Shown here one piece after another: positions 1-11,912 of a stretch of DNA of 64,000 bases. Below the pieces are notes generated by a model, which was given only the letters and a program-made list of their open reading frames with translations, ran no database searches and had not been told where the DNA came from. This DNA is from Inquilinus sp042743185 (lineage in GTDB: Bacteria; Pseudomonadota; Alphaproteobacteria; DSM-16000; Inquilinaceae). How positions within the stretch are numbered: the stretch's first letter is position 1; each line of letters begins with the position of its first letter. The DNA lies in the NCBI RefSeq assembly GCF_042743185.1, contig NZ_JBHYMS010000028.1, positions 1-64,000 on the forward strand. The letters run 5' to 3'. Made by a program: the position numbers and the translations under genes.

Positions 1-36
1 GATCACCAGAGTTCAGGCGGGTCTTGGCGGCGAAAA

Positions 37-79
37 CCCCCTCCCCCTACCCCCCTCCCGCGAGGGGAGGGGGGACTCA
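37..79. repeat. GC-rich palindromic intergenic repeat, copy 1
   Basis: A C-rich run followed by a G-rich run, with core CCCTCCCGCGAGGGGAGGG able to form a hairpin. It is close to the reverse complement of the element at 1895-1935, so the two copies flank the ABC ATPase gene in inverted orientation. It looks like a REP-type repeat. Nothing else is seen in the first 99 bases. Confidence 0.7.
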
Positions 80-111
80 GTCGGGTTCGACCGGTTTGTG
101 TGGCTAAGGCC

Positions 112-1866
<1,755 letters not shown>

Positions 1867-1894
1867 TGGGCCTTCGCTCTCCGCCCAAGCAAAA

Positions 1895-1935
1895 TGAGTC
1901 CCCCCTCCACTTGCGGGAGGGGGGTAGGGGGAGGG
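1895..1935. repeat. GC-rich palindromic intergenic repeat, copy 2 (inverted)
   Basis: Lies between the ABC ATPase and the first permease gene. It reads as a near-exact reverse complement of 37-79, with a few substitutions. It sits inside what should be one operon, so a transcript would fold here. It may tune distal expression or simply be a REP-type insertion. Confidence 0.7.
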
Positions 1936-1987
1936 CAGGCATCTCCAGTGAAGCTGTGCCGGCACCCTGTGCTTCCGGAGACGCGGC

Positions 1988-3148
1988 ATGACCGCCGCCG
2001 CCCACGAGGCTGTGATCGCCTCCCGCGCCGACCGGCTGCGGCGGTTCGGGGCGCTGCTGCGGAAGGAGAGCCGGCAGATCCTGCGCGACCGGTCCAGCCT
2101 GCTGATCGCCGTGGTGCTGCCGGTGCTGCTCTTGTTCCTGTTCGGCTACGCCCTGTCGCTCGACGCCGACCACACCCGGGTCGGCGTGGCGGTCGAGAGC
2201 CCGGGGCCGGCGGCGCGCGACCTCGCCGCCAGCTTCCAGGCCTCGCGCTATTTCGACGCCCGCATCGGCACCGACCGGCGGGAGTTCGCCGAGGACCTGG
2301 TGACCAACCGGGTCAAGGGCATCATCGTCATCCCGGACCGCTTCGCCGCCGAGGCGGCGCGGCCGGGCGGCACGCCGCAGATCCAGATCCTGGTCGACGG
2401 CACCGACCCGAACACCGCGAACTTCGTCATGGCTTACGCCCAAGGCACGCTGTCGGGCTGGCGGGCGCAGCGGGCCGCGGGGCAGGGCGCCGACGGCCTG
2501 CCCGCGATCGACGTCGAGCAGCGGGTCTGGTTCAACCAGGAGCTGGTCAGCCGCAACACGCTGGTGCCCGGCGCCATCGCCATCGTCATGACCATGATCG
2601 GCACCCTGCTGACCGCGCTGGTGGTGGCGCGGGAATGGGAGCGCGGCACGATGGAGGCGATGATGGCGACGCCGGTCACGGCGGCGGAGCTGCTGGCCGG
2701 CAAGGTGCTGCCCTACTTCCTGCTCGGCCTGGCCTCGCTGACCCTGTGCGCGCTCGTCGCCGTGTTCCTGTTCGGGGTGCCGTTCCGCGGCTCGGTCGTG
2801 GCCCTCTACCTGGTCTCCGCCGCCTTTCTGTGCCCGGCGCTGGGGCTGGGGCTGATCATCTCCTCCGCCACCCGGAACCAGTTCCTGGCGTCGCAGCTCG
2901 CCCTGGTCGCCGGCTTCCTGCCGGCCTTCCTGCTGTCGGGCTTCCTGTTCGAGATCGGCTCGATGCCGCGGCCGATCCAGTGGGTCACCTACATCCTGCC
3001 GGCGCGCTACTACGTGTCGGCGCTGCAGACCGTGTTCCTGGCCGGGGACGTCTGGCCGCTGTACCTGCGCAACATGGCCGTGCTGCTGCTGGAGGGCGCG
3101 GTGCTGCTGGCCCTGGCGGCGCGGCTGACCCGGAAGAGGCTGGCCTGA
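1988..3148 (+). CDS. ybhS: ABC-2 type exporter permease (YbhS-like)
   Basis: Inner-membrane permease of the exporter encoded with the upstream ATPase. The 386-aa product has the ABC-2 plan: an N-terminal membrane helix after ILRDRSSLLIAVVLPVLL, a large periplasmic domain (about residues 55-190), then five or so helices near the C-terminus. The segment VVAREWERGTMEAMMATPV is the cytoplasmic coupling motif typical of the family. It ends one base before the next permease gene, so the two are translated together. The ATG at 1988 fits the family N-terminus. Confidence 0.9.
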   Translation: MTAAAHEAVIASRADRLRRFGALLRKESRQILRDRSSLLIAVVLPVLLLFLFGYALSLDADHTRVGVAVESPGPAARDLAASFQASRYFDARIGTDRREFAEDLVTNRVKGIIVIPDRFAAEAARPGGTPQIQILVDGTDPNTANFVMAYAQGTLSGWRAQRAAGQGADGLPAIDVEQRVWFNQELVSRNTLVPGAIAIVMTMIGTLLTALVVAREWERGTMEAMMATPVTAAELLAGKVLPYFLLGLASLTLCALVAVFLFGVPFRGSVVALYLVSAAFLCPALGLGLIISSATRNQFLASQLALVAGFLPAFLLSGFLFEIGSMPRPIQWVTYILPARYYVSALQTVFLAGDVWPLYLRNMAVLLLEGAVLLALAARLTRKRLA

Positions 3149-3149
3149 G

Positions 3150-4259
3150 ATGTGGCGCCGGCTGAAAGCCCTGATCGTCAAGGAGCTGCTGACCGTGCTG
3201 CGCGACCCGCGCGGCCGGATGATCCTGATCGTGCCGCCGATCATTCAGCTCTTCATCTTCGCCTATGCCGCGACGATGGAGGTGAAGAATGTCGACATCG
3301 CGCTGCTCGACCGCGACCGCGGCGCCTGGAGCCAGGAGCTGGTGCGGCGGGTCGAGGGCACCCCGACCTTCCGCAGCATCCTGCCCGTCGACACGCCGGA
3401 GGCGCTGCGCCGGGCGATCGACCGGCAGCAGGTGCTCGCGGCGGTGCAGATCGGGCCGAGCTTCTCGCGCGACATCGCCGCCGGGCGGCCGACCGACCTG
3501 CAGGTCATCCTCGACGGTCGCCGCTCCAACGCCTCGCAGCTGACCGGCAACTACATCTCGCAGATCGTCGCCGCCATGGCGCTCGACGCGGCCAGCCCCA
3601 GCGGCGTGACGGCGGTGCCGGACGCGGCGGTGCCGCGCTTCTGGTTCAACCCGGCGCTGGACACGCAATGGTTCATGGTGCCGAACCTGATCGCCGTGAT
3701 CGCCGTCCTGATCGGGCTGACCGTCACCGGGCTGACGATCGCGCGGGAGCGCGAGCTCGGCACGTTCGACCAGCTGCTGGTCTCGCCGCTCCGGGTGCAC
3801 GAGATCCTGCTGGGCAAGACCATCCCTTCGCTGCTGATCGGCTTCGGCCATTGCAGCTTCTACCTGCTGGCGGCGGTGGTCTGGTTCGGCCTGCCGCTGC
3901 GCGGGTCGCTGGGCATGTTCTACGCCGGCGTCTTTTTCTACCTGTTGGCCCTGATCGGGATCGGGCTGTTCATCTCCGCCCTGTCGGCGACGCAGCAGCA
4001 GGCGATCCTCGGGTCGTTCCTGTTCACGGTCCCGGCGACGCTGATGTCCGGCTTCGCCACGCCGATCGACAACATGCCGGAATGGCTGCAACCGGCGACC
4101 ATCGTCAACCCGCTGCGCTACTTCATCGTCATCGTCCGCGGCGTGTTCCTGAAGGGCCTGCCGGTCGAGGAGATGCTGAGCAACACCGTGCCGCTGGCGC
4201 TGATCGCCCTGGTGACGCTCAGCGCGGCCGCGTGGATGTTCCGCCGCAGAATGGAGTAG
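3150..4259 (+). CDS. ybhR: ABC-2 type exporter permease (YbhR-like)
   Basis: Second permease half of the same exporter, 369 aa, with the same architecture as its neighbour: helix around residues 25-45, periplasmic domain, and five C-terminal helices. The coupling segment IARERELGTFDQLLVSPL is present. YbhS and YbhR are expected to form the membrane heterodimer served by the double ATPase. It starts one base after the previous stop. No terminator with a T-run was found after it. Confidence 0.9.
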   Translation: MWRRLKALIVKELLTVLRDPRGRMILIVPPIIQLFIFAYAATMEVKNVDIALLDRDRGAWSQELVRRVEGTPTFRSILPVDTPEALRRAIDRQQVLAAVQIGPSFSRDIAAGRPTDLQVILDGRRSNASQLTGNYISQIVAAMALDAASPSGVTAVPDAAVPRFWFNPALDTQWFMVPNLIAVIAVLIGLTVTGLTIARERELGTFDQLLVSPLRVHEILLGKTIPSLLIGFGHCSFYLLAAVVWFGLPLRGSLGMFYAGVFFYLLALIGIGLFISALSATQQQAILGSFLFTVPATLMSGFATPIDNMPEWLQPATIVNPLRYFIVIVRGVFLKGLPVEEMLSNTVPLALIALVTLSAAAWMFRRRME

Positions 4260-4407
4260 AGCCCTTTGCGACCGCGCTGGCGCGGCCGTCTGGCGGCGGT
4301 TTCTCCGCTTCCGGTGCTCACGGACCAAATGTCCGCTGCGCTCCGGTTCTCGAAACCACCACCAGCCGACTCACGCCACCACGGTCTCAAAGGACTCTAT
4401 CGCGGCC

Positions 4408-4611
4408 TCAGGGCAGCGGGACGGTCCGGTTGTAGGGATCCTCGCCGGGCTCCGCGGTGGGGCCGGTCCGGGACTGGGCAGCCGGCGTCGGGTTGTGCAC
4501 CGACAGGTTGAAGCTGTCGCCCGGGACATCGGGGGACGAGCACGCGGCCAGGACGACGCCGGCCGCCATCATCGAAAGCAACGCCACTGCCGGATTCCGC
4601 ATGATCCGCAC
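4408..4611 (-). CDS. small lipoprotein
   Basis: A 67-aa product with a lipoprotein signal: a positively charged start (MRIMRNP), a hydrophobic stretch and the lipobox VLAAC, giving a mature acylated Cys at about residue 23. The remaining 45 residues are polar, rich in Pro, Ser and Thr, with no recognisable fold. An internal ATG three codons in (4602) is an equally good start. It is transcribed opposite to the exporter genes and stands alone. The function is unknown, and an envelope location is inferred from the signal. Confidence 0.65.
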   Translation of the reverse strand: MRIMRNPAVALLSMMAAGVVLAACSSPDVPGDSFNLSVHNPTPAAQSRTGPTAEPGEDPYNRTVPLP

Positions 4612-4809
4612 TCCCCGGTGGGCCGCCGTCGCCCTTCGACGGCATGGACTCCGGATCCTACGATCCTCCTCGCCGCGCTCTCCCGCAAGAGCCCAGGCCG
4701 TTGCGGTTGTATCCCAACAATTGATCTGTTCCGGCCGGCCCCGACTGGCCTTAGGGTCTGAGGCCGCCGGGCGGCAGCCGTGCCCCCGGCCTGTTGCAGA
4801 GGCCCGGCG

Positions 4810-5141
4810 ATGCGGACCGACACTTCCTCCACTCTGGACAGCGCGTCAGGCGGCGTGACGATGGCGCCGCGCGGCGGTTCGGCGCTGCAGCCGGTCGCGG
4901 CCGGTCTCCTGGCCGCGATCGTCGGCTTCGCCAGCGCCTTCACCGTGGTGCTGCAGGGCCTGGCGGCGGCCGGCGCCACCCCGCCCTGTCGACCGCGCTG
5001 GCGCGGGAGGAGGAGCGGCTGCCGGCGGTCGTCACCTTCGTCACCACCGTCTCCGGCCTCTCCCTGTTCGGCATCGGCGCCGCCTTCTGGGGGCTGGTGG
5101 CCGGCGGGGCGATGATGGCGCTGGACCGGCTGAAGGGTTGA
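4810..5141 (+). pseudogene. benE: remnant of a BenE-family benzoate/H+ symporter (large internal deletion)
   Basis: Two pieces of a BenE-like membrane transporter are joined out of frame. The first frame (from ATG 4810) reads LQPVAAGLLAAIVGFASAF and VVLQGLAAAGATP, a BenE N-terminus. From about 4980 the next frame reads ALAREEERLPAVVTF and FGIGAAFWGLVAG, a BenE C-terminus. The normal protein has about 390-400 residues, and roughly 280-300 central residues are missing, so the gene cannot make a transporter. The junction lies near 4975-4985. The family call is from memory of BenE ends. Confidence 0.65.
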
Positions 5142-5147
5142 CCGGCG

Positions 5148-5678
5148 ATGATCCTTGTTACGCCGCGGCTCAGGCTCCGGCCCTGGCGCGAGGACGACCG
5201 CGACGCCTTCGCCGCCCTGACCGCCGACCCGGAGGTGATGCGCGACCTCGGCGGGCCGCTGGACCGGGCGGGCAGCGATGCCAAGCTCGACCGCTACCGC
5301 GCCGCCTTCGACCGGCACGGCGTCTGCCGCTGGGCGGTCGAGAGCCTGTCGGGCGAGGTTCTCGGCTATGCCGGGATCATGCCGCTGGGGCCGGACCATC
5401 CGCTCGGCGCCGGTGTCGAGATCGGCTGGCGGCTGGCGCGGCACGCCTGGGGCCGCGGCTATGCGACAGAGGCCGCCGCGGCGGCGCTGGCGGACGGGTT
5501 CGGCCGGCTCGGCTTCCCGGAGATCCTGGCCTTCACGGCGCCCGACAACCTGCGGTCGCAGGCGGTGATGGCGCGGCTGCGCCTGCAGCGCGATCCATCG
5601 CGCGATTTCACCGCGACCTATGACGGCGTCGCCTGGCATGGCCTGGTCTGGGTGGCCCGGCCGTCGACGGGGCGTTGA
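5148..5678 (+). CDS. GNAT N-acetyltransferase, RimJ/RimL-like
   Basis: A 176-aa acetyltransferase of the Acetyltransf_3 group, which transfers acetyl from acetyl-CoA to an amine (protein N-terminus, antibiotic or metabolite; substrate unknown). The start LVTPRLRLRPWREDD is the usual beta-1 segment, and the acetyl-CoA loop is seen as ARHAWGRGYATEAA (about residues 100-113). The following strand and helix end with NLRSQAVMARL, where the family usually has N-x-x-S-xx-xxxK-x-GF. It begins six bases after the benE remnant and may use an old benE-type promoter. Confidence 0.85.
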   Translation: MILVTPRLRLRPWREDDRDAFAALTADPEVMRDLGGPLDRAGSDAKLDRYRAAFDRHGVCRWAVESLSGEVLGYAGIMPLGPDHPLGAGVEIGWRLARHAWGRGYATEAAAAALADGFGRLGFPEILAFTAPDNLRSQAVMARLRLQRDPSRDFTATYDGVAWHGLVWVARPSTGR

Positions 5679-5754
5679 CCGGCGGCAACCCCGCTTCCTG
5701 GCGGGAAGGGCGGAAAGCGGAAGCCTCGCCATCCAGTGGGTAAGGGGGACGGTC

Positions 5755-5783
5755 TTTTGCCGAGGGTCTCGACACGTTATAAT
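5755..5783 (+). promoter_or_regulatory. candidate sigma-70 promoter
   Basis: A perfect TATAAT at 5778-5783 with TTTTGC 17 bases upstream, at the edge of the AT-rich segment and 52 bases before the lipoprotein ATG at 5836. The -10 is unusually canonical for this GC-rich DNA. Confidence 0.5.
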
Positions 5784-5835
5784 GCGGGCAAATACTTTAA
5801 ATTGAGATGTCGCATAATAAAATCAGAGGAACAAT

Positions 5836-6150
5836 ATGGCAAAAATCACACAAAGCCTTCTTGCATTTATTGTTTGCCCCCTCATTGTAGGTGGTTGCAA
5901 AGAGCCCATAGCACAACAATCTGGCCCGACTGCGCCTGGCCAGAATCTAGTTGCGATTGCCGATGCGTATGTTTCTCAGCGAAACCCAAAGATGCTCGAA
6001 GAGTATCCGAGCCGCTATGTTTGGGCCGGCGGAGGTAAATGGGTGGTAGAATATTATAGCACTGCTAACACCGATACTATCGGCGGTGGCCTAACCATTA
6101 CGATAGATAAAGCAACGAATAAGGTCGACGGTTATTGGCTTGGGCAGTAG
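5836..6150 (+). CDS. AT-rich lipoprotein, NTF2-fold immunity-protein-like
   Basis: A 104-aa product with a lipoprotein signal ending LIVGGC (acylated Cys about residue 21). The mature part carries NLVAIADAYVSQR, then WVVEYY, then GGGLTITIDKATNKV. This order resembles the small NTF2-fold immunity proteins (Imm-NTF2/YbbC-YhhH type), in which a GGG strand is followed by IDK-x-TGKV. The gene is markedly AT-richer than its surroundings, with codons such as AAA, ATT and AGA, which suggests recent transfer. The ribosome site AGAGGAAC precedes ATG 5836. No toxin gene is adjacent, so an immunity role is only suggested. Confidence 0.7.
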   Translation: MAKITQSLLAFIVCPLIVGGCKEPIAQQSGPTAPGQNLVAIADAYVSQRNPKMLEEYPSRYVWAGGGKWVVEYYSTANTDTIGGGLTITIDKATNKVDGYWLGQ

Positions 6151-6363
6151 AAATGCTACCTGCATATCAATCTTATCATGATATGGTTTTGCTGGCGTCG
6201 CCGCCCGGTCGATTCCGGCCGAATCTCCACTTCGGGTCGAAAGCGGCATGGCTGGCCAGGGGCGTCTCGACCCATCGGCAGCCTCGTCGAAGGTGCGGCG
6301 TCGACCCCCGTCGGTTGTGAGGGCGATATCCCGGCAATCGATCCTTCTGCCGGATACCTCAAG

Positions 6364-6753
6364 ATGACTCATGCTGCCGATCACGCCATCCGCCAGCGGC
6401 GCGAGGCCTTCAACCGGGCCCTGGCCGGGGCTGACCTCGAGGCCATCGGCCCTCTCCTGGCCCAGGGCGCGGTTCTCGTCACGGGCACGGACAGCGCCGT
6501 CATCTCCGGCCGCAAGGCCCAGCTCGCGGCCTGGGAGCGCGAATTCGCCGCGTCGCTGCGCACGATCTACACCCGGTCCCCCGACACCATCCTGGTCTCG
6601 CCTGTCGAGCCCATCGCCCTGGAGCACGGCCGCTGGCAGGGCGTCACCGCCGCCGGCGGCCTGCCCCTCGCCTCCGGCACCTACACCGCCAAATGGCGCA
6701 GGACCGGCGCGGATTGGGTGATCGAGGCCGAGATCTACCTCACCCTCGCCTGA
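6364..6753 (+). CDS. SnoaL/DUF4440-like NTF2-superfamily protein
   Basis: A 129-aa product starting MTHAADHAIRQRREAFNRAL and ending WRRTGADWVIEAEIYLTLA, the layout of SnoaL-like or ketosteroid-isomerase-like proteins: an N-terminal helix with 'A-L-AxxDLxAI', then a cone of strands ending in a W-x-I strand. Such proteins are often found as small stress or metabolic accessory proteins, and the substrate is unknown. The frame is open further upstream to 6178, but residues before ATG 6364 have no family character, so 6364 is chosen. It converges with the GFA gene 14 bases away. Confidence 0.75.
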   Translation: MTHAADHAIRQRREAFNRALAGADLEAIGPLLAQGAVLVTGTDSAVISGRKAQLAAWEREFAASLRTIYTRSPDTILVSPVEPIALEHGRWQGVTAAGGLPLASGTYTAKWRRTGADWVIEAEIYLTLA

Positions 6754-6767
6754 CCGCCGCCGCGACG

Positions 6768-7184
6768 CTAGGCCCCGCCGGCCTCGGGCGGCATGCCGTC
6801 GAATTCCGGCAGGCCGCCGGCGATGTGGTCCCAGGGCTGGCGGCTGCGGACGTTGATGGCCATGTCCGGCCGGATCGCCGCCGGGTCGTCCAGCGAGCCG
6901 GCATAGAGCGTGGCCGTGCCGGGATCCACCTCCCCGGTGCCGAACAGCTGGCTGCCGCAGGCCGGGCAGAAATGGCGCAGGGCCTGCAGCCCGCTGCCGC
7001 CGGCCTGGGCGTAGCTCCGCGTCTCGCCCCGGACGGTCAGGGCCGAGCGCGGGACGCCGACATAGGTCGAATGACCGGCGCCGCTGGCGCGCTGGCAGGA
7101 CCGGCAGTGGCAGTGTCCGGCATAGACCGGGTCGGCCGCCACCTCGTAGCGCACCGCCCCGCACAAGCATCCGCCCGTCATCAT
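6768..7184 (-). CDS. GFA-family (CENP-V/GFA domain) zinc protein
   Basis: A 138-aa protein of the glutathione-dependent formaldehyde-activating enzyme (GFA) superfamily. The zinc-binding cysteines are visible: GGCLCGAVRYE at the start, then HCHCRSCQRASG, then FCPACGSQLF. Members bind zinc through this Cys set; the proven activity is S-hydroxymethylglutathione formation in one member, and most paralogues have unknown substrates. The start is the first of two ATGs at 7184, after a GGGAGG ribosome site. It is divergent from the kdp operon, with a perfect palindrome between them. Confidence 0.9.
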   Translation of the reverse strand: MMTGGCLCGAVRYEVAADPVYAGHCHCRSCQRASGAGHSTYVGVPRSALTVRGETRSYAQAGGSGLQALRHFCPACGSQLFGTGEVDPGTATLYAGSLDDPAAIRPDMAINVRSRQPWDHIAGGLPEFDGMPPEAGGA

Positions 7185-7257
7185 CGCGCGCCTCCCGGAT
7201 TCGGGCGGCCAGGATAGCCCGCCCCAAATCCGGATCGAATTTTTATGCGCCCCGGGT

Positions 7258-7279
7258 GTGTGATCGGCGCCGATCACAC
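7258..7279. promoter_or_regulatory. perfect 22-bp palindrome between GFA gene and kdp operon
   Basis: The arm GTGTGATCGGC is followed at once by its exact reverse complement, with no spacer. It lies 74 bases upstream of the GFA start and 34 bases upstream of the kdp leader ORF. There is no T-run, so a terminator is unlikely and a dimeric-repressor operator is the natural reading. It does not resemble the AT-rich KdpE box of E. coli. Confidence 0.55.
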
Positions 7280-7312
7280 GAGTCCGCAGGCCACCTGCGG
7301 AAAGGAGACTTC

Positions 7313-7396
7313 GTGCTCGACGTCCTGATGCTCGCCCTGGCCGCGGCGTTCTTCGCCGTCGGCCTGGGCTATGTGCTGCTGTGCGACCGGCTGTGA
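7313..7396 (+). CDS. 27-aa single-helix protein ahead of kdpF
   Basis: A GTG-started frame of 27 residues: a hydrophobic helix (LMLALAAAFFAVGLGYVLL) ending CDRL. A strong ribosome site AAAGGAGA lies six bases upstream. Its stop is four bases before kdpF. Similar mini-proteins with a -GY-xxx-CDRL/CERL end precede kdp operons in other bacteria, to my recollection. It may be a second small Kdp-associated membrane peptide. Function unproven. Confidence 0.65.
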   Translation: MLDVLMLALAAAFFAVGLGYVLLCDRL

Positions 7397-7400
7397 GGGG

Positions 7401-7493
7401 ATGATGACCTTCGACCTCGTCCTCGGCGGCTTGGTGTCCGTGCTGCTGCTCGGCTACCTCGTCTACACCCTCGTCCGCCCCGAGAAATTCTGA
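7401..7493 (+). CDS. kdpF: K+-transporting ATPase small subunit KdpF
   Basis: A 30-aa hydrophobic peptide with one membrane helix and the typical end LVYTLVRPEKF. KdpF is a lipid-like stabilising subunit of the KdpFABC potassium pump. Two ATG codons (7401 and 7404) are possible starts. The preceding stop overlaps a TGAGGGG ribosome site. kdpA follows after seven bases. Confidence 0.85.
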   Translation: MMTFDLVLGGLVSVLLLGYLVYTLVRPEKF

Positions 7494-7500
7494 GACGGCC

Positions 7501-9210
7501 ATGACCCTCAACGGCTGGATCCAGATCGCGCTGTTCTGCGCGATCGTCATCCTGATCACGCGCCCGCTGGGCGGCTACATGGCCCGCGTCTTCGCGGGCG
7601 AACGCACCGTCCTGTCCCCCATCCTGCGCCCGGTCGAGCGGCTGTTCTACGCCGCCGCCGGCGTGCGCGAGGACCGCGAGCAGCACTGGACCGGCTATGC
7701 CTTCGGCATGCTGCTGTTCAGCCTCGTCAGCGTCGTCGTGCTGTACGCGCTGCAGCGCCTGCAGGACGTGCTGCCGCTGAACCCGGCCGGCATGGCGGCG
7801 GTGCCGGAAGGCATCGCCTTCAACACCGCGGTCAGCTTCGTCACCAACACCAACTGGCAGTCCTATGGCGGCGAAAGCACCATGGGCTATCTGGTGCAGA
7901 TGGCCGGGCTGACGGTGCAGAACTTCGCCTCCGCCGCGGTCGGCATCGCGCTGGCCATCGCGCTGGTGCGCGGCTTCGCCCGGCGCTCGTCCCCGACCAT
8001 CGGCAACTTCTGGGTCGACCTGACCCGGGCGGTGCTCTACGTGCTGTTGCCGATCTGCGTCGTCGCCACGATCTTCTTCGTCTGGCAGGGCGTGCCGCAG
8101 ACCCTGGGCACCTACGTCGACGCCACCACGCTGGAAGGCGCGCATCAGACCATCGCCCAGGGTCCGGTGGCCTCGCAGCTGGCGATCAAGATGCTGGGCA
8201 CCAATGGCGGCGGCTTCTTCAACGCCAACTCGGCCCATCCCTACGAGAACCCGACCGCGCTGTCGAACCTGGTGCAGATGGTGCTGATCTTCGCGATCGG
8301 CGCCGCGCTGACCAACACTTTCGGCCGCATGGTCGGGAACGAGCGCCAGGGCTGGGCGATCTTCAGCGCCATGGGCGTGCTGTTCCTGGCCGGCGTCTTC
8401 GTCGCCTATTGGCAGGAGGCGGGCGGCGGGCATCTGCTGGCCTCGCTCGGCGTCGACACCACGCTCGGCAACATGGAGGGCAAGGAGGTCCGCTTCGGCG
8501 AGGCCCTGTCCGCCCTGTTCGCGGTCGTCACCACCGCCGCCTCCTGCGGCGCCGTCATCGCCATGCATGACAGCTTCACGTCGCTCGGCGGCATGGTGCC
8601 GCTGGTCAACATGATGCTGGGCGAGGTCGTGATCGGCGGCGTCGGCGCCGGCCTCTACGGCATGCTGCTGTTCGTCGTCGAGACGATCTTCGTCGCCGGG
8701 CTGATGGTCGGCCGCACGCCGGAGTATGTCGGCAAGAAGATCGAGGCCAAGGAGGTCAAGATGACCATGCTGGCCCTCCTGATCCTGCCGGCCTCGATGC
8801 TCGGCTTCACCGCGCTGGCGGTCTCGATCCAGCCCGGCCTGGCCGGCATCCTCAACCCGGGGCCGCACGGCTTCTCGGAGGTGCTCTACGCCTACACCTC
8901 CGGCACCGCCAACAACGGCTCGGCCTTCGGCGGGCTGACCGCGACCTCGCTGTTCTACACGGTGACCCTCGGCTTCGCGATGCTGATCGGCCGCTTCCTG
9001 ATGATCGTGCCGATGCTGGCGATCGCCGGGTCGCTGGCGGCCAAGCGCAGCCTGCCGCCGTCCTCCGGCACCTTCCCGACCACCGGACCGCTGTTCGTCG
9101 GCCTCTTGATCGGTGTGGTGCTGATCATGGGCGGCCTGACCTTCTTCCCGGCCCTGGCGCTGGGCCCGGTGGCCGAACACCTCGCCGGCGCCGCCGGCAC
9201 CCTGTTCTGA
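7501..9210 (+). CDS. kdpA: K+-transporting ATPase subunit A (KdpA)
   Basis: The potassium-binding, channel-like subunit of the Kdp pump, 569 aa, close to the usual 557-600. It has about ten membrane helices and the selectivity-filter type segments NTNWQSYGGE, GTNGGGFFNANSAHP, TTAASCGAV and SGTANNGSAFGGL, one in each of four pseudo-repeats. It selects and passes K+, which is driven inward by KdpB. It sits between kdpF and kdpB in the standard order. Confidence 0.97.
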   Translation: MTLNGWIQIALFCAIVILITRPLGGYMARVFAGERTVLSPILRPVERLFYAAAGVREDREQHWTGYAFGMLLFSLVSVVVLYALQRLQDVLPLNPAGMAAVPEGIAFNTAVSFVTNTNWQSYGGESTMGYLVQMAGLTVQNFASAAVGIALAIALVRGFARRSSPTIGNFWVDLTRAVLYVLLPICVVATIFFVWQGVPQTLGTYVDATTLEGAHQTIAQGPVASQLAIKMLGTNGGGFFNANSAHPYENPTALSNLVQMVLIFAIGAALTNTFGRMVGNERQGWAIFSAMGVLFLAGVFVAYWQEAGGGHLLASLGVDTTLGNMEGKEVRFGEALSALFAVVTTAASCGAVIAMHDSFTSLGGMVPLVNMMLGEVVIGGVGAGLYGMLLFVVETIFVAGLMVGRTPEYVGKKIEAKEVKMTMLALLILPASMLGFTALAVSIQPGLAGILNPGPHGFSEVLYAYTSGTANNGSAFGGLTATSLFYTVTLGFAMLIGRFLMIVPMLAIAGSLAAKRSLPPSSGTFPTTGPLFVGLLIGVVLIMGGLTFFPALALGPVAEHLAGAAGTLF

Positions 9211-9225
9211 TCGGATCCGTCCGTC

Positions 9226-11286
<2,061 letters not shown>

Positions 11287-11293
11287 GGCCAAC

Positions 11294-11899
11294 ATGCTGA
11301 ACCAGATCCGACCCGCCATCGTGATGGTCGTCCTGCTGACGATCCTCACCGGCATCGCCTATCCCTTCGCCATGACCGGCATCACCCAGGGGCTGCTGCC
11401 CGGCCAAGCCAATGGCAGCCTGATCAAGCGCGACGACGGCACCGTCATCGGCTCGTCCCTGATCGGCCAGAACTTCACCAGCGAGACGTACTTCCACGGC
11501 CGGATCTCGGCGACCTCCGGCGCCGACCCGAACGACCCGAGCACGTCGATCGCCATGCCCTACAACGCCGCCAACTCGGCCGGCTCCAACCTCGGCCCGA
11601 CCGCCCGAGCGCTGTCCGACCGGGTCAAGGGCGACGTCGACGCGCTGGCGGCGCAGGGCATCAGGAACCCGCCGGCCGACATGGTCACCAGCTCGGCCTC
11701 GGGCCTCGATCCCGACATCAGCCCGGCCAATGCCGAGCTGCAGGTCGCCCGCGTCGCCGCCGCCCGCAACCTGCCGGCGGACCAGGTGCGGAAGCTGGTG
11801 CAGGACGCGACCTCCGGCCGGCTGCTGGGCCTGATCGGCGAGCCGCGGGTCAATGTCCTGCAGCTCAACATGGCGCTGGACGGGCTGAAGGCCCCGTAG
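11294..11899 (+). CDS. kdpC: K+-transporting ATPase subunit C (KdpC)
   Basis: A 201-aa subunit with one N-terminal membrane helix (IVMVVLLTILTGIAYPFAMT) and a periplasmic domain containing GSSLIGQNFTSETYFHGR and ASGLDPDISPANAELQVARV, both diagnostic of KdpC. It stabilises the KdpFABC complex and raises ATP affinity. It starts seven bases after kdpB and ends 13 bases before kdpD. Confidence 0.97.
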   Translation: MLNQIRPAIVMVVLLTILTGIAYPFAMTGITQGLLPGQANGSLIKRDDGTVIGSSLIGQNFTSETYFHGRISATSGADPNDPSTSIAMPYNAANSAGSNLGPTARALSDRVKGDVDALAAQGIRNPPADMVTSSASGLDPDISPANAELQVARVAAARNLPADQVRKLVQDATSGRLLGLIGEPRVNVLQLNMALDGLKAP

Positions 11900-11912
11900 T
11901 CATTCTGGCTCC

